Source: Halanaerobiales bacterium (lineage in GTDB: Bacteria; Bacillota; Halanaerobiia; Halanaerobiales; M55B127). Taken from it: a DNA stretch of 50,489 bases. The position numbers and the translations under genes were made by a program. Where the stretch lies: the NCBI GenBank assembly GCA_018334565.1, contig JAGXLU010000013.1:1-50489 (forward strand), given 5' to 3'. Below the pieces are notes generated by a model that was not told the DNA's origin, did no database searches, and saw only the letters and a list, made by a program, of their open reading frames with translations. Shown one piece after another: positions 8,471 through 17,397 of the stretch (position 1 is its first letter; every line of letters starts with the position of its first letter).

Positions 8471-8647
8471 ATATGTTGGATATAATTAATTATAGGGGTG
8501 TATAAAACGATCATTATAACGTCCAATTATATACAATCAGAATATTTATTTCATCAAATATGATTAAAAAGGTGGATTACTATTTATTTGGATAAATACC
8601 TACAAGCTAATTTCATTTAATAATTTCTACGTAAGGAGTGAGATCAA

Positions 8648-9613
8648 ATGGGAAAAATTAAATTATATAAATTTGTGATTATATTATCATGTCTGTTAAT
8701 TTCTTCATTATTTTTGGGTAATTTTGTTAATGCGGCTCCTCAAAAAATAGTCATACAGACACCTCCAGTTCCTGCAGCCCTGCCGTTGTTGAGAATGGAA
8801 AGTTTGGGTGAACTTGACAACTTTATTGATCTAGATGTAAAAGTTTCTTCTGATCATCAAAGGGCAATATCTTTGATATCTAAAAATGAAATTGACTTTA
8901 TGATTACAGGTGCCAATGTGGGTGCTAAAATTTATAATAAAGGAATTGATGTTAAATTAGTGAATGTAAATACCTGGGCGATTGATTATCTATTAACAAA
9001 TGGTTTTAAGGCAGAGCAGTGGTCAGATTTAGAAGGTAAAACCTTAAGCTTACCTTTGAAGGGTGGCCCTCTGGATTTCTTAGCCAGATATTTATTAAAG
9101 GCCAATCAAGTTGATCCCGAAGAGGTAAAATTAATATACAGACCTCTACCCAATGGAGCTAAATATTTTATGACAGGTGAGGTTGATTCCATTATATTAC
9201 CGGAACCTCTTGTTTCAAAAACCCTTACCCAAAATAGTAATTCTTATCTATCCTTTGATATTCAAAAAGAATGGGCTAAGTTAAATCAAGGAGATGAGCG
9301 AGTACCTTTTGTAGGATTATTTGTTGGTGAGAATTTTATGAAAGAGTATCCCGGGTTAACAGATATAATAGCTGGTAAGTTTATTGAAGGTGTAAATTAT
9401 TACAATAACAATCCAAAAGAGGCAGTTTCTGATGCTTCTAAATATTTCAACATACCAAAACCAATAATGGAGCAGGCCTGGAATAGGGTTAATTTAAATA
9501 TATATCCCGAGTCAGAAAGTAAAGAATTAATAAACAATTATTTTAATCACATATTGGATATATATCCTGAAATGATAGGTGGTAATTTACCAGATGAAGA
9601 GTTTTATTACTAA
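8648..9613 (+). CDS. NitT/TauT-family ABC transporter substrate-binding protein (candidate lipoate/octanoate binder)
   Basis: Exported binding protein with a signal peptide over about residues 1-30 (hydrophobic core IILSCLLISSLFLG, cleavage after NAA). The mature protein resembles SsuA/ThiY-type binders for small organic anions: a PALPLLRM front, DFMITGANVGAKIY, and a C-terminal ILPEPLVS plus VGENFM segment. The ATG is preceded by AAGGAGTG. It leads an operon with a permease and an ATPase, and two lipoate-metabolism genes follow within 100 bp. That context makes lipoate or a similar acyl acid the leading substrate, but this is inference. Sulfonate, thiamine-precursor or riboflavin-type ligands are known alternatives in this superfamily. 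Confidence 0.82.
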   Translation: MGKIKLYKFVIILSCLLISSLFLGNFVNAAPQKIVIQTPPVPAALPLLRMESLGELDNFIDLDVKVSSDHQRAISLISKNEIDFMITGANVGAKIYNKGIDVKLVNVNTWAIDYLLTNGFKAEQWSDLEGKTLSLPLKGGPLDFLARYLLKANQVDPEEVKLIYRPLPNGAKYFMTGEVDSIILPEPLVSKTLTQNSNSYLSFDIQKEWAKLNQGDERVPFVGLFVGENFMKEYPGLTDIIAGKFIEGVNYYNNNPKEAVSDASKYFNIPKPIMEQAWNRVNLNIYPESESKELINNYFNHILDIYPEMIGGNLPDEEFYY

Positions 9614-10367
9614 AAGGATAAAACGAATATTATTGGGCACAACCGGTTTTTTGGTTGTGCTTTTAATCTGGATTTATTATGCCAGACAGATCAATCCTTT
9701 GATTTTACCTTCTCCTGTAGAAACATTTAATGCTTTCATTAAAATATATAGGAGTGGGAATTTATATCATAACTTAATAATCACCATCCAACGTACTTTA
9801 ATTGGATATGGTTTAGCTTTATTTATTGGATCTATATTGGCTTTATTATTGAACAAATTTAATGTGCTGTATATTATGAGTAGACCTATCATTACTGTTA
9901 TCCAAACAACTCCACCGGTGATTTGGCTTGCCCTGGCGGTTATCTGGTTTGGGATTGCTGATAATCTTACACCAATATTCCTTATATTCGTAGTGACTTT
10001 GCCGATAATTTTTGTTAATTTATTTGAAGGAATCCAGGACATTGATACTAATTTAATTGAGATGGCGAAAGTATATAATGCAGATCAAAAAGAAATATTA
10101 TTAGATATCTTTATTCCTTCATTAGTTCCTTATATTTTTTCTTCTTTAAGTATTGGACTTGCTTTTGCCTGGAAATCAACTATTTTTGCTGAATTTTTAG
10201 GTTCCAATAGAGGGGTAGGATTTGCTTTAAGTATGGCAAATAGCAATCTTAATACAGATATATTATTTGCATGGGCTATCGTCTTAATAGTGATGATGTT
10301 AATAGTAGAATATTTAGTTATTAAACCCGTTCAAACAAGGGTAACCAGGTGGAAAAAAAATGCATAA
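9594..10367 (+). CDS. ABC transporter permease (SsuC/TauC type)
   Basis: Inner-membrane permease of the binding-protein-dependent family with about six spans and the loop MAKVYNADQKEILLDIFIPS that docks on the ATPase. ATG 9594 is chosen over an in-frame GTG at 9579 because AGGTGG (9577-9582) is suitably placed and the protein then starts with a basic leader (MKSFITKRIKRI). It overlaps the binding-protein gene by 20 bp and the ATPase gene by 8 bp. Length (257 residues) is normal for the family. Confidence 0.88.
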   Translation: MKSFITKRIKRILLGTTGFLVVLLIWIYYARQINPLILPSPVETFNAFIKIYRSGNLYHNLIITIQRTLIGYGLALFIGSILALLLNKFNVLYIMSRPIITVIQTTPPVIWLALAVIWFGIADNLTPIFLIFVVTLPIIFVNLFEGIQDIDTNLIEMAKVYNADQKEILLDIFIPSLVPYIFSSLSIGLAFAWKSTIFAEFLGSNRGVGFALSMANSNLNTDILFAWAIVLIVMMLIVEYLVIKPVQTRVTRWKKNA

Positions 10368-11118
10368 AATATTGGAATTCAAAAATATTTATAAAAAATT
10401 TGAGAACCTCAAGGTTTTAGAAGATGTATCTCTTCATGTCAATAAAGGTGAAATCGTTACTTTACTAGGACCTTCTGGAAGTGGTAAAACAACACTTTTT
10501 AACATTGCGGCTAAAATTATTCAACAGGATAGAGGACGGGTGTTATTTGATAGAGAATTAAGGACAGGATATGTGTTTCAGGAATCCAGGCTTCTGCCCT
10601 GGCGTACTATTAATGAAAACTTTTATTTTGTGCAAAAAAATTTTTTAAACTATGATAATGCAAAGAGCATTATGGATAGTCTATTGAATTTGACTAATCT
10701 AGATCATATCAAAGAAAGTTATCCGGCCGAATTAAGTGGAGGAATGAAACAGAGGATTGAAATTTTGAAATCAATTTCAATCAAACCCAATTTCTTAATT
10801 ATGGATGAACCGTTGAAATCTGTTGACACTCAAACCAAAGTTAATCTAAGGAATTTGTTATTAAGGTTACATATAGAAAGAAATATTGATATGTTTATAA
10901 TTACCCATGATCCGGAGGAAGCAGCCCTAATGTCGGATAGAATATATGTTTTATCAGACAAACCCGGTATTATAATAAAAGAATTTAAAATAAATGTTAA
11001 AAAAGAAGACAGAACTCTAAAGCATGATCAAATATACGGGATTATTAATGAAATTGTCAATATTTTTATAGACTTAGTAGATGATTACAACTGGAATAGT
11101 TCCCATGTAGATTCTTAA
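10360..11118 (+). CDS. ABC transporter ATP-binding protein (SsuB/TauB type)
   Basis: Cytoplasmic ATPase, 252 residues, partner of the permease upstream. Walker A is GPSGSGKTT (residues 37-45), the Q-loop is YVFQESRLLPWRTI (the LLPW form is typical of SsuB/TauB), the signature is LSGGMKQR, Walker B is LIMDEP and the switch His is in IITHDPEEA. The usual PFGALD after Walker B reads PLKSVD here, a mild departure that keeps the D-loop Asp. AGGTGG gives the ribosome site. The next gene (lpd) follows after 93 bp. Confidence 0.9.
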   Translation: MHKILEFKNIYKKFENLKVLEDVSLHVNKGEIVTLLGPSGSGKTTLFNIAAKIIQQDRGRVLFDRELRTGYVFQESRLLPWRTINENFYFVQKNFLNYDNAKSIMDSLLNLTNLDHIKESYPAELSGGMKQRIEILKSISIKPNFLIMDEPLKSVDTQTKVNLRNLLLRLHIERNIDMFIITHDPEEAALMSDRIYVLSDKPGIIIKEFKINVKKEDRTLKHDQIYGIINEIVNIFIDLVDDYNWNSSHVDS

Positions 11119-11211
11119 AAACCATGAAATTATGTTATAAATATTATTAAACAACTATTTAAAAAAACACTCAAAAAACAATAATATTTTAAAAGGGGGA
11201 TAATAACTTTA

Positions 11212-12612
11212 ATGTCTAAAACAAGTATTACAATCATTGGAGGAGGAACAGGAGGATATGTTGCTGCAATCAGAGCTGCCCAATTAGGAGCAGAGGTTAA
11301 TCTTATAGAGAAAGATAAGTTAGGAGGGACCTGCCTTAATTGGGGATGTATTCCCACTAAGGCCTTAGTTTATTCAGCTCAAAAATATTCTGAAATGAAA
11401 GAAGCAAAAAGATTTGGAATTGAAGCTAATAATATACAATTGAATATGAAACGTGTTATCAAAAACAAGGATACTGTTGTTAAACAATTAGTAAGCGGAG
11501 TTGATTTTCTTTTAAAAAAGAATAATGTCAATCTTATAAAAGGTGAAGCAAACCTGTCTGATAAAAACACTGTTTTAGTTAAAAATAATCAGGGAAATGA
11601 AGTTATTAATTCTGACTATATTATTTTGGCAACTGGTTCCAAAGTCAAAAAGGCTCCCATAAAAGGTATAGATATCCAGGGAGTTTTAACCAGTAAAGAA
11701 GTTCTTGATGTCGAGGTATTACCCGAATCGATAGCAGTGATTGGCGGGGGAGTTATTGGAATGGAATTTGCGTTTATTTTTTCTAATTTTGGAGTAGATG
11801 TCAATATTTTAGAATATTTAGATGATATACTTCCCGGTACTGATAGTGAAATTACTTCCGAAATAAGTTCTATAGCCAAGAGAAAAAGAATAGATATTAC
11901 AACCTCTGCTGAAGTTAAAGAAATATCAAAAGAAGATGATTATTACAAAGTTAAATACCTAAAAAATGGAGAAACTAAAGAGGTTAAGGCTGAGAAAATA
12001 TTAGCTGCAACAGGAAGAGAAGCTAATTTTGGAGGGTTGGACTTAGAAAAAATAGGGATAAAAAAGGAGAATAATGGTATTAAGGTAGATGAATATTTAA
12101 AAACTACTGTAGATAATATATACGCTGTGGGAGATGTTACTAACAAGATACTTTTAGCCCATGTTGCTTCCCACCAAGGGGTTATAGCGGTGGAAAACAT
12201 AATGGGTAAAGAAAGGAAAATAGATTATGATGTAGTACCTTCAGCAATTTTTACTGAACCTGAGATTGCACAAGTTGGACTGACAGAAAAAGAAGTAAAA
12301 AAACAGGATATCAACTATAAAATAGGTAAATTTCCTTTCAGAGCAAATGGAAAAGTCAAAACGATGAATAAAAGAAAGGGCTTTATCAAAATTATAATTA
12401 GTGAAAAAGACCATATAATACTAGGCTGTTCAATTATAGGAGTACATGCTACTGACTTAATCCACGAATTAACCCTGGCAATGAACAATAATATTAAAGT
12501 AGAAGAAATTATCAATACAATTCACGCTCATCCTACTACCTCAGAGGTTATTCATGAAGCAGCTTTAGATACGTTAGGGGAGGCTTTACATTATGTCCGA
12601 ATTAATAGATAG
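11212..12612 (+). CDS. lpdA: dihydrolipoyl dehydrogenase (E3)
   Basis: Flavoprotein disulfide reductase that reoxidises dihydrolipoyl groups with NAD+. FAD motif GGGTGGYVAAIRAAQLGA lies near the N terminus. The redox-active pair is Cys41/Cys46 in GGTCLNWGCIPTKAL, the NAD motif is VIGGGVIGMEFA, and the C-terminal HAHPTTSEVIHEA contains the catalytic His and Glu. No lipoyl domain is fused. AAAAGGGGGA precedes the ATG. No 2-oxoacid dehydrogenase E1/E2 or glycine cleavage gene is in the window, so its lipoyl protein partner must be encoded elsewhere. It overlaps the lipoate ligase gene by 20 bp, which ties the two functions together. Confidence 0.95.
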   Translation: MSKTSITIIGGGTGGYVAAIRAAQLGAEVNLIEKDKLGGTCLNWGCIPTKALVYSAQKYSEMKEAKRFGIEANNIQLNMKRVIKNKDTVVKQLVSGVDFLLKKNNVNLIKGEANLSDKNTVLVKNNQGNEVINSDYIILATGSKVKKAPIKGIDIQGVLTSKEVLDVEVLPESIAVIGGGVIGMEFAFIFSNFGVDVNILEYLDDILPGTDSEITSEISSIAKRKRIDITTSAEVKEISKEDDYYKVKYLKNGETKEVKAEKILAATGREANFGGLDLEKIGIKKENNGIKVDEYLKTTVDNIYAVGDVTNKILLAHVASHQGVIAVENIMGKERKIDYDVVPSAIFTEPEIAQVGLTEKEVKKQDINYKIGKFPFRANGKVKTMNKRKGFIKIIISEKDHIILGCSIIGVHATDLIHELTLAMNNNIKVEEIINTIHAHPTTSEVIHEAALDTLGEALHYVRINR

Positions 12613-13618
12613 GATCAGAAAAGGAATTAAACATTCTAAAATTATTCATTCTAATTCATACAATCCATGGTATAATTTGGCTTTAGAAGAATATTTATTG
12701 AATAATACAAAAAGAAATGAAGTAATTTTATACCTCTGGCAGAATGAAAATACTGTTGTTATAGGGCGCAACCAAAATGCCTGGAAAGAATGCGACTGTA
12801 AATTATTAGAAAAAGATGAAGGCAGATTAGCCCGCCGTCTTTCAGGTGGGGGAGCGGTATACCATGATTTAGGAAATTTAAATTTTACATTTATTATGGA
12901 TAAGAAGTTATATGATATTCATACCCAGCTTAAAGTAATACTAAATGCTGTGAGAGATAGCGATATTGAGGCAGAGTTTTCCGGCAGAAATGATCTAGTA
13001 GTCTCTAAAAAAAAGTTTTCTGGTAATGCCTTTTATTACAGTACCCAGGCTGCTTACCACCATGGGACCATCTTGATTGATACTGATTTTAAAAATATGG
13101 TTAAATATCTTCAGGTTTCCAAAGAAAAAATAAAATCGAAGGGGATTGAATCAGTAAAATCTAGGGTTATTAATCTCAAAGAACTTAACCCCGAGCTTTC
13201 TATTGAAAAGATGAAAAAAGAACTGGAAAAATATTTTGCAGATCTTTATCAGATAAATCCTGACAGGGAGATCATTGCTCCAGATCAAAATGAAAAAGTC
13301 AGCAAACTAAAGGATAAGTATTCTGCCTGGGAATGGAGATATGGAAAGGCTCCTGATTTTGATATTAAATACAAAAAAAGATTTGAATGGGGAGATATCA
13401 ACCTTGGACTAAGTTTACAAAAAGGGATAATTAAAGATGCCAAAATCTATTCAGATGCCATGAATGCCGATTTAATAGAAGACATAGCTGATAATTTAAG
13501 TGGAGAGCAGTTTAAGATTTGTTCCATTGAAAAATCAATAAGGCAAGTTAAACATGAAAAAAAAGATCTGATCATTATAGATGATTTAATAGACTGGTTG
13601 AAAAACAAAAGGATATAA
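12593..13618 (+). CDS. lplA: lipoate-protein ligase A
   Basis: Activates free lipoate with ATP and attaches it to lipoyl domains (H protein or E2). The family motifs are intact: RRLSGGGAVYHDLGNLNFTF for lipoate/ATP binding and the catalytic Lys region GRNDLVVSKKKFSGNA. At 341 residues it includes the C-terminal accessory domain (from about residue 255), so it should carry out both activation and transfer alone. The start is inside the end of lpdA (20-bp overlap), with GGGGAGG upstream. This places uptake (ABC system), attachment and reoxidation in one likely operon. The DNA after the stop is decayed. Confidence 0.93.
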   Translation: MSELIDRIRKGIKHSKIIHSNSYNPWYNLALEEYLLNNTKRNEVILYLWQNENTVVIGRNQNAWKECDCKLLEKDEGRLARRLSGGGAVYHDLGNLNFTFIMDKKLYDIHTQLKVILNAVRDSDIEAEFSGRNDLVVSKKKFSGNAFYYSTQAAYHHGTILIDTDFKNMVKYLQVSKEKIKSKGIESVKSRVINLKELNPELSIEKMKKELEKYFADLYQINPDREIIAPDQNEKVSKLKDKYSAWEWRYGKAPDFDIKYKKRFEWGDINLGLSLQKGIIKDAKIYSDAMNADLIEDIADNLSGEQFKICSIEKSIRQVKHEKKDLIIIDDLIDWLKNKRI

Positions 13619-13819
13619 GAAGATTTAAACCAAGTTTATCAAGAAGGTTTTTAAAACAGATAAATAATTATATTATAAAAGGCTGGACTGCTTTATATGC
13701 TTATAATTATTATATTAAATTTAATGAAGGCTGCTTGAAAGATATCAACTCGGAAATACAAAGAAAAAAATGGAAATAGTAATTTATACTATTAATAAAA
13801 TAGGATTAAGGAGAAAGTT

Positions 13820-14370
13820 ATGGAAATTATTGTAGATCGAATAAAAATGAAATTTACTTCAAAATAGCACGCATATTCTAAAGGCAAGCTTATCAGATTT
13901 TATGTGCTAAATTCTATAACATCTTAAATTTGTGAACTATTGGTATTTTCATGCAAAGAGTTGGTTTTTTCGGTGTTATTAATTAGCCTATTGAAGAGAT
14001 AGAAGCATGGTTTGTAAAGTTACAAGAAAATTAATTAGCAAAATATTATATTATATTACATAAAAAATTCAAACATAGAAGGCTCGGTTGGGATATTGAG
14101 ATTTTACCCTAATCATAAAGTAAAGGTCTGTCGACAGAAGCTCTATAGCTGCTTATAGATTATATTTTTGAAAAAGAAAAAGAAATTGATTCGGTTTGGT
14201 CTGAACCATCGAAAAATATACGTCTGCCAGAAGTTTGTACACTAGATGTGGATTAAAAGAAAGTAAAAGACTGGATAATATGAAATTAGCCGAATCTTAT
14301 TGGGAGTTAAGTAGAGGAAGATGCAATTCTAATAAATTATAGGTATGTCTATAAAAGTTATCAAAAATTT
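13820..14370 (+). pseudogene. decayed GNAT-family N-acetyltransferase
   Basis: A good start survives (AAGGAG then ATG 13820, MEIIVDRIKMKF), but the frame stops after 15 codons. From 13987 a single frame, broken by several stop codons, reads PIEEIEAWFVKLQEN, KYYIILHKKFKHRRL, GWDIEILP, SKGLSTEAL and LIDYIFEKEKEIDSVWSEPS. Another frame then gives ARSLYTRCGLKESKRLD, and a third gives EEDAILINYRYVYKSYQ. This order matches a RimJ/RimL-like GNAT enzyme (acetyl-CoA loop G-K-G-x-x-T-E-A-L, then the N-x-x-S/A-x-x-L-Y-x-x-x-G-F motif). At least two frameshifts and four stops rule out function. The intervening bases 13619-13819 hold no recognisable gene. Confidence 0.7.
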
Positions 14371-14477
14371 TTGTGCATATATATCACAGGGGATTTAATT
14401 TTTCAAGTTTTAATAAAATCGGAGAATAATAAATTATCTTAGAGGTTAATATAAGATCAAGAGGATATAAATGAATT

Positions 14478-14502
14478 AAACCCGACTTTTAAAGCCGGGT
14501 TT
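14478..14502 (-). terminator. terminator-like hairpin downstream of the zinc-ribbon gene
   Basis: Perfect 7-bp stem AAACCCG (14478-14484) / CGGGTTT (14496-14502) directly after the stop of the minus-strand gene. The T-rich tail on the minus strand is short (TTTAATT). Confidence 0.6.
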
Positions 14503-14511
14503 TGAACTTTA

Positions 14512-14724
14512 CTAAAGTATATTCATGTTAATATCACAAGAAGGACAGACTGCTTTTATATATCTATCTTTATCACCTTTTTTAACGCTTTCAGATATAA
14601 TTCGTTCCTTTTCGCTATAGTTGTGTGCGCAATTATGACAGTATATATCACCACATTCTTCACATTTATAAAATTTGCCTTTACGGTAAGGTGCTCCACA
14701 TGTTTTACATCTCTTATCAACCAC
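14512..14724 (-). CDS. small zinc-ribbon protein
   Basis: A 70-residue protein with four CxxC knuckles (CKTCG, CEECG, CHNCAH, CPSCD), enough for two structural zinc ions. It has no membrane segment or signal peptide. The start is GTG 14724, chosen from AAGGAGGG seven bases upstream. It is transcribed away from wecB, and the divergent gap contains a perfect 22-bp palindrome. Proteins like this may be rubredoxin-like adaptors, small nucleic-acid binders or unrecognised ribosome-associated factors. No specific function can be assigned. Confidence 0.75.
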   Translation of the reverse strand: MVDKRCKTCGAPYRKGKFYKCEECGDIYCHNCAHNYSEKERIISESVKKGDKDRYIKAVCPSCDINMNIL

Positions 14725-14762
14725 AATTAACCCTCCTTTTTGTTAACTACTTTATATTTATC

Positions 14763-14784
14763 ATTATAGGATATATCCTATAAT
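14763..14784. promoter_or_regulatory. perfect 22-bp palindrome in the divergent zinc-ribbon/wecB region, candidate operator
   Basis: The half-site ATTATAGGATA (14763-14773) is followed immediately by its exact reverse complement (14774-14784). Each outer arm reads TATAAT on one strand, so the palindrome carries a consensus -10 hexamer in each direction. A dimeric regulator bound here could block the minus-strand gene, which starts 39 bp away. Confidence 0.55.
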
Positions 14785-14839
14785 TAAAAATAGTAAGTGT
14801 TATACAATAACAATTATCAATTTAATTTAGCAGGATTTA

Positions 14840-14868
14840 TTAACCAAATAGGGAAATGTATATATAAT
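14840..14868 (+). promoter_or_regulatory. promoter of wecB
   Basis: TTAACC (14840-14845), 17-bp spacer, TATAAT (14863-14868). The expected transcript start is about 17 bp before the wecB ATG, giving a very short leader with only a weak AAAGGATGA ribosome site. Confidence 0.55.
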
Positions 14869-14891
14869 AAAATGAACTAAAGGATGATATA

Positions 14892-16046
14892 ATGGATAAA
14901 ATTAAGGTAATGACAGTTTTTGGTACCAGACCAGAAGCAATTAAGATGGCACCGCTTATCAAAGAATTAAAACTGAATAAAAATATTGAATGTGTAGTGA
15001 CAGTCACTGCCCAACACCGGGAGATGTTGGATCAAGTATTGAATCTCTTTGAGATTAGAACAGATTATGATTTAGATATAATGTCTAATCAGCAGACCCT
15101 GGTTGATATAACTGTTAATGTGTTAAAAAAGCTCGATTTGGTAATAAAAAAAGAAACACCGGATTTAATATTAGTACATGGGGATACGACCACTACTTTG
15201 ATAGGAGCCCTATCTTCTTATTATAATCAAATTGATATTGGGCATGTGGAGGCAGGTTTGCGAACAAATAACAAATATTCTCCCTTTCCTGAGGAGATGA
15301 ACAGACATTTAACAGGCGTTCTAGCTGATTTGAACTTTGCTCCTACCATTAATAATAAAAAAAATCTTTTAGAGGAAAATATATCAGAAGATAAAATATT
15401 TGTAACAGGCAATACAGTTATAGATGCTATAAAAGAAGTTGTTAAAGATAATTATCAATTTCAAAATGAAAATTTAAAAGAAATTAATTGGCAGGGAAAA
15501 AAAGTAATTTTAATGACCGCTCATCGAAGAGAAAATATCGGGAAAGGATTTAAAGAAATATTTAAAGCTGTCAACACTATAATTAAAAATAATCCAACAG
15601 CTGAATTTGTTTTTCCGCTTCATCTTAACCCTCTGGTCAGGAAAGCCGCCTATAAGTATTTAAAAGCAAATGACAAAGTTCACTTAATTGAACCACTTGT
15701 ATATGAAGAATTTGCAAATTTGATGAACCGTGCTTACTTTATTATGACGGATTCCGGTGGAATTCAGGAAGAAGCACCGGGATTGGGTAAACCGGTATTA
15801 GTTTTAAGAGATACTACAGAAAGACAGGAAGCAGTTGAAGCTGGTACTGTAAAAAAAGTGGGGGTAAAGGAAAAGAATATAGTTAGAGAGGCTGACAGGT
15901 TGTTTAAAAACAGGAAGGCATATCTACAAATGGCAGAGGCAATCAATCCTTATGGGGATGGAAAAGCTGTCCAAAGAATTGTTGATTTTATTTTGTTTCG
16001 ATATAAATTGAAGGGGGTTAAACCTGAATCTTTTCAGGGTGGTTAA
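14892..16046 (+). CDS. wecB: UDP-N-acetylglucosamine 2-epimerase (non-hydrolysing)
   Basis: Converts UDP-GlcNAc to UDP-ManNAc in the cytoplasm, a precursor step for cell-surface polysaccharide. The GT-B-like fold markers are intact: FGTRPEAIKMAPL at the N terminus, HGDTTTTLIGAL, GHVEAGLRT (the catalytic Glu region), MTAHRREN and TDSGGIQEEAPGLGKPVL. The length of 384 residues is normal. It is the first gene of a run with pcm, a sulfotransferase-like gene and a ferritin-like gene, none of them sugar genes, so its pathway partners are elsewhere. The pcm ATG follows its stop by one base. Confidence 0.95.
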   Translation: MDKIKVMTVFGTRPEAIKMAPLIKELKLNKNIECVVTVTAQHREMLDQVLNLFEIRTDYDLDIMSNQQTLVDITVNVLKKLDLVIKKETPDLILVHGDTTTTLIGALSSYYNQIDIGHVEAGLRTNNKYSPFPEEMNRHLTGVLADLNFAPTINNKKNLLEENISEDKIFVTGNTVIDAIKEVVKDNYQFQNENLKEINWQGKKVILMTAHRRENIGKGFKEIFKAVNTIIKNNPTAEFVFPLHLNPLVRKAAYKYLKANDKVHLIEPLVYEEFANLMNRAYFIMTDSGGIQEEAPGLGKPVLVLRDTTERQEAVEAGTVKKVGVKEKNIVREADRLFKNRKAYLQMAEAINPYGDGKAVQRIVDFILFRYKLKGVKPESFQGG

Positions 16047-16047
16047 A

Positions 16048-16704
16048 ATGTTTAAAGAAAAAAATAATTTCGCAAAAAAAAGAGAGAAAATGGTTAAAAA
16101 ACAGTTAAAACCAAGAGGTATAGATGATGAAAATGTTATTAGAGCATTTAAGGAAGTACCTAGAGAAAAATTTGTGCCTGACCACCTAAAGGAATATTCA
16201 TATCAGGATGGGCCACTACCTATTGGAGATAACCAGACAATTAGCCAACCCTATATAGTTGCGGAAATGGTTCAGGCCTTACAATTGACAAGAGAAGGTG
16301 TCGTTTTAGAAATAGGGACTGGTTCAGGTTATGAAGCGGCGATATTATCCAAAATTGCCGAACATGTTTATTCTGTTGAAAGAATTCAAAGTTTGGCTGA
16401 TAAAGCGAAAATGATATTAGATGAATTAAACTATCAAAATATAACAATCGAGATTGGAGATGGAAGTTTAGGATGGCCTGTTGGGGACAAGGTTTTTGAT
16501 GGTATTATTGTAAGTGCTAGTGCTCCTAAAATACCGGAAAGTTATAAAAATCAGCTTAAAATAGGTGGTAATCTTGTGATTCCAGTGGGTAGTAAGGCAT
16601 CACAAACTCTTTATAAAGTCAAGAAAAATTCAATAGAAAATTTAGAAAAGATTAACTTAGGTTATGTAAGGTTTGTACCTTTAATAGGAGAACAAGCCTG
16701 GTAA
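16048..16704 (+). CDS. pcm: protein-L-isoaspartate O-methyltransferase
   Basis: SAM-dependent repair enzyme that methylates isoaspartyl residues in aged proteins. The substrate loop GDNQTISQPYIVAEM and SAM motif I LEIGTGSGYEAA are clear, followed by the acidic VYSVERI strand end. ATG 16048 is preferred over GTG 16039 because CAGGGTGG lies at the right distance and the ATG follows the wecB stop by one base. The 218-residue length fits the family. Co-transcription with wecB is likely from the spacing. Confidence 0.93.
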   Translation: MFKEKNNFAKKREKMVKKQLKPRGIDDENVIRAFKEVPREKFVPDHLKEYSYQDGPLPIGDNQTISQPYIVAEMVQALQLTREGVVLEIGTGSGYEAAILSKIAEHVYSVERIQSLADKAKMILDELNYQNITIEIGDGSLGWPVGDKVFDGIIVSASAPKIPESYKNQLKIGGNLVIPVGSKASQTLYKVKKNSIENLEKINLGYVRFVPLIGEQAW

Positions 16705-16718
16705 AGGAGGTAATTTAT

Positions 16719-17396
16719 TTGTCAGAGGATATAAAGGCGAAAATCTTAAGAGATACTGTAATAGTAAGCGGTCATCCCAGGAGTGGAACTTCTATTACCT
16801 GTCAACTTGTGGAAAGTGCAGGTATAAAATTTCCTTCTGATTATGAAGGCGATGAATATAATGCATCCGGCTATTATGAATTAGAGGTCAGCAAAGATTT
16901 ATCAAAAAAATTAATCGAAAAAGCAATGACAATAAAGAACACAATTAAAATCAATCAGGTTATAGAAAAGTTGAATACCGAAAAAGGTGTTTCCGGCTTA
17001 AAATTAGTAAGGATTCCTGTAATATTTTTCTACCGACATTTAGCAGATAAAATCAGAGCAGTATTTATTTTTAGGAATCCAGCCGATGTCAAAGCCAGTT
17101 TATTAAGAAGAGGAATTTCAAGTTTTACACCTAGTTGGTTTGACAATAACAATGCATTGATTGCTGCTTATGAAAATATACCGAACAGCATTTTAATAAG
17201 TTATGAGAGCCTTCTATCTAAAAATGATGGCGTAAAAGAATTATTCAAAAAGATCGATTTAGATATTGATTTTTCCTTAATAAAAACGGGCCAAAGATCG
17301 CAAAAACACAGTAAAATAATATTAAAAGATAAGGAAATAAGGTTATATGAGAGATTAAAAGAATTGGAATCAGAAAATTTAAAGGAGAGTGAATAA
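16719..17396 (+). CDS. sulfotransferase-family protein
   Basis: P-loop protein of the sulfotransferase superfamily. GHPRSGTSI (about residues 18-26) matches the loop that binds the 5'-phosphosulfate of PAPS, and FIFRNPADVKASLLRRG matches the 3'-phosphate-binding strand-loop with its conserved Arg and Ser. The protein is 225 residues, at the short end for the family. The start is TTG behind a strong AAAGGAGG. No PAPS-synthesis genes are in the window, and bacterial relatives in this clade may transfer other groups, so the substrate is open. It overlaps the spacer of the ferritin-like gene and sits in the wecB-pcm run; modification of a surface sugar is possible but unproven. Confidence 0.72.
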   Translation: MSEDIKAKILRDTVIVSGHPRSGTSITCQLVESAGIKFPSDYEGDEYNASGYYELEVSKDLSKKLIEKAMTIKNTIKINQVIEKLNTEKGVSGLKLVRIPVIFFYRHLADKIRAVFIFRNPADVKASLLRRGISSFTPSWFDNNNALIAAYENIPNSILISYESLLSKNDGVKELFKKIDLDIDFSLIKTGQRSQKHSKIILKDKEIRLYERLKELESENLKESE

Positions 17397-17397
17397 A

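Noticed and set aside
8471-8647. Riboswitch before the candidate lipoate ABC operon
   Set aside because: The 177-bp leader is A+T-rich with no conserved helix set that I could recognise.
13621-13779. 53-codon open frame after lplA
   Set aside because: No start codon with a ribosome site and no recognisable motif; treated as non-coding or decayed DNA.
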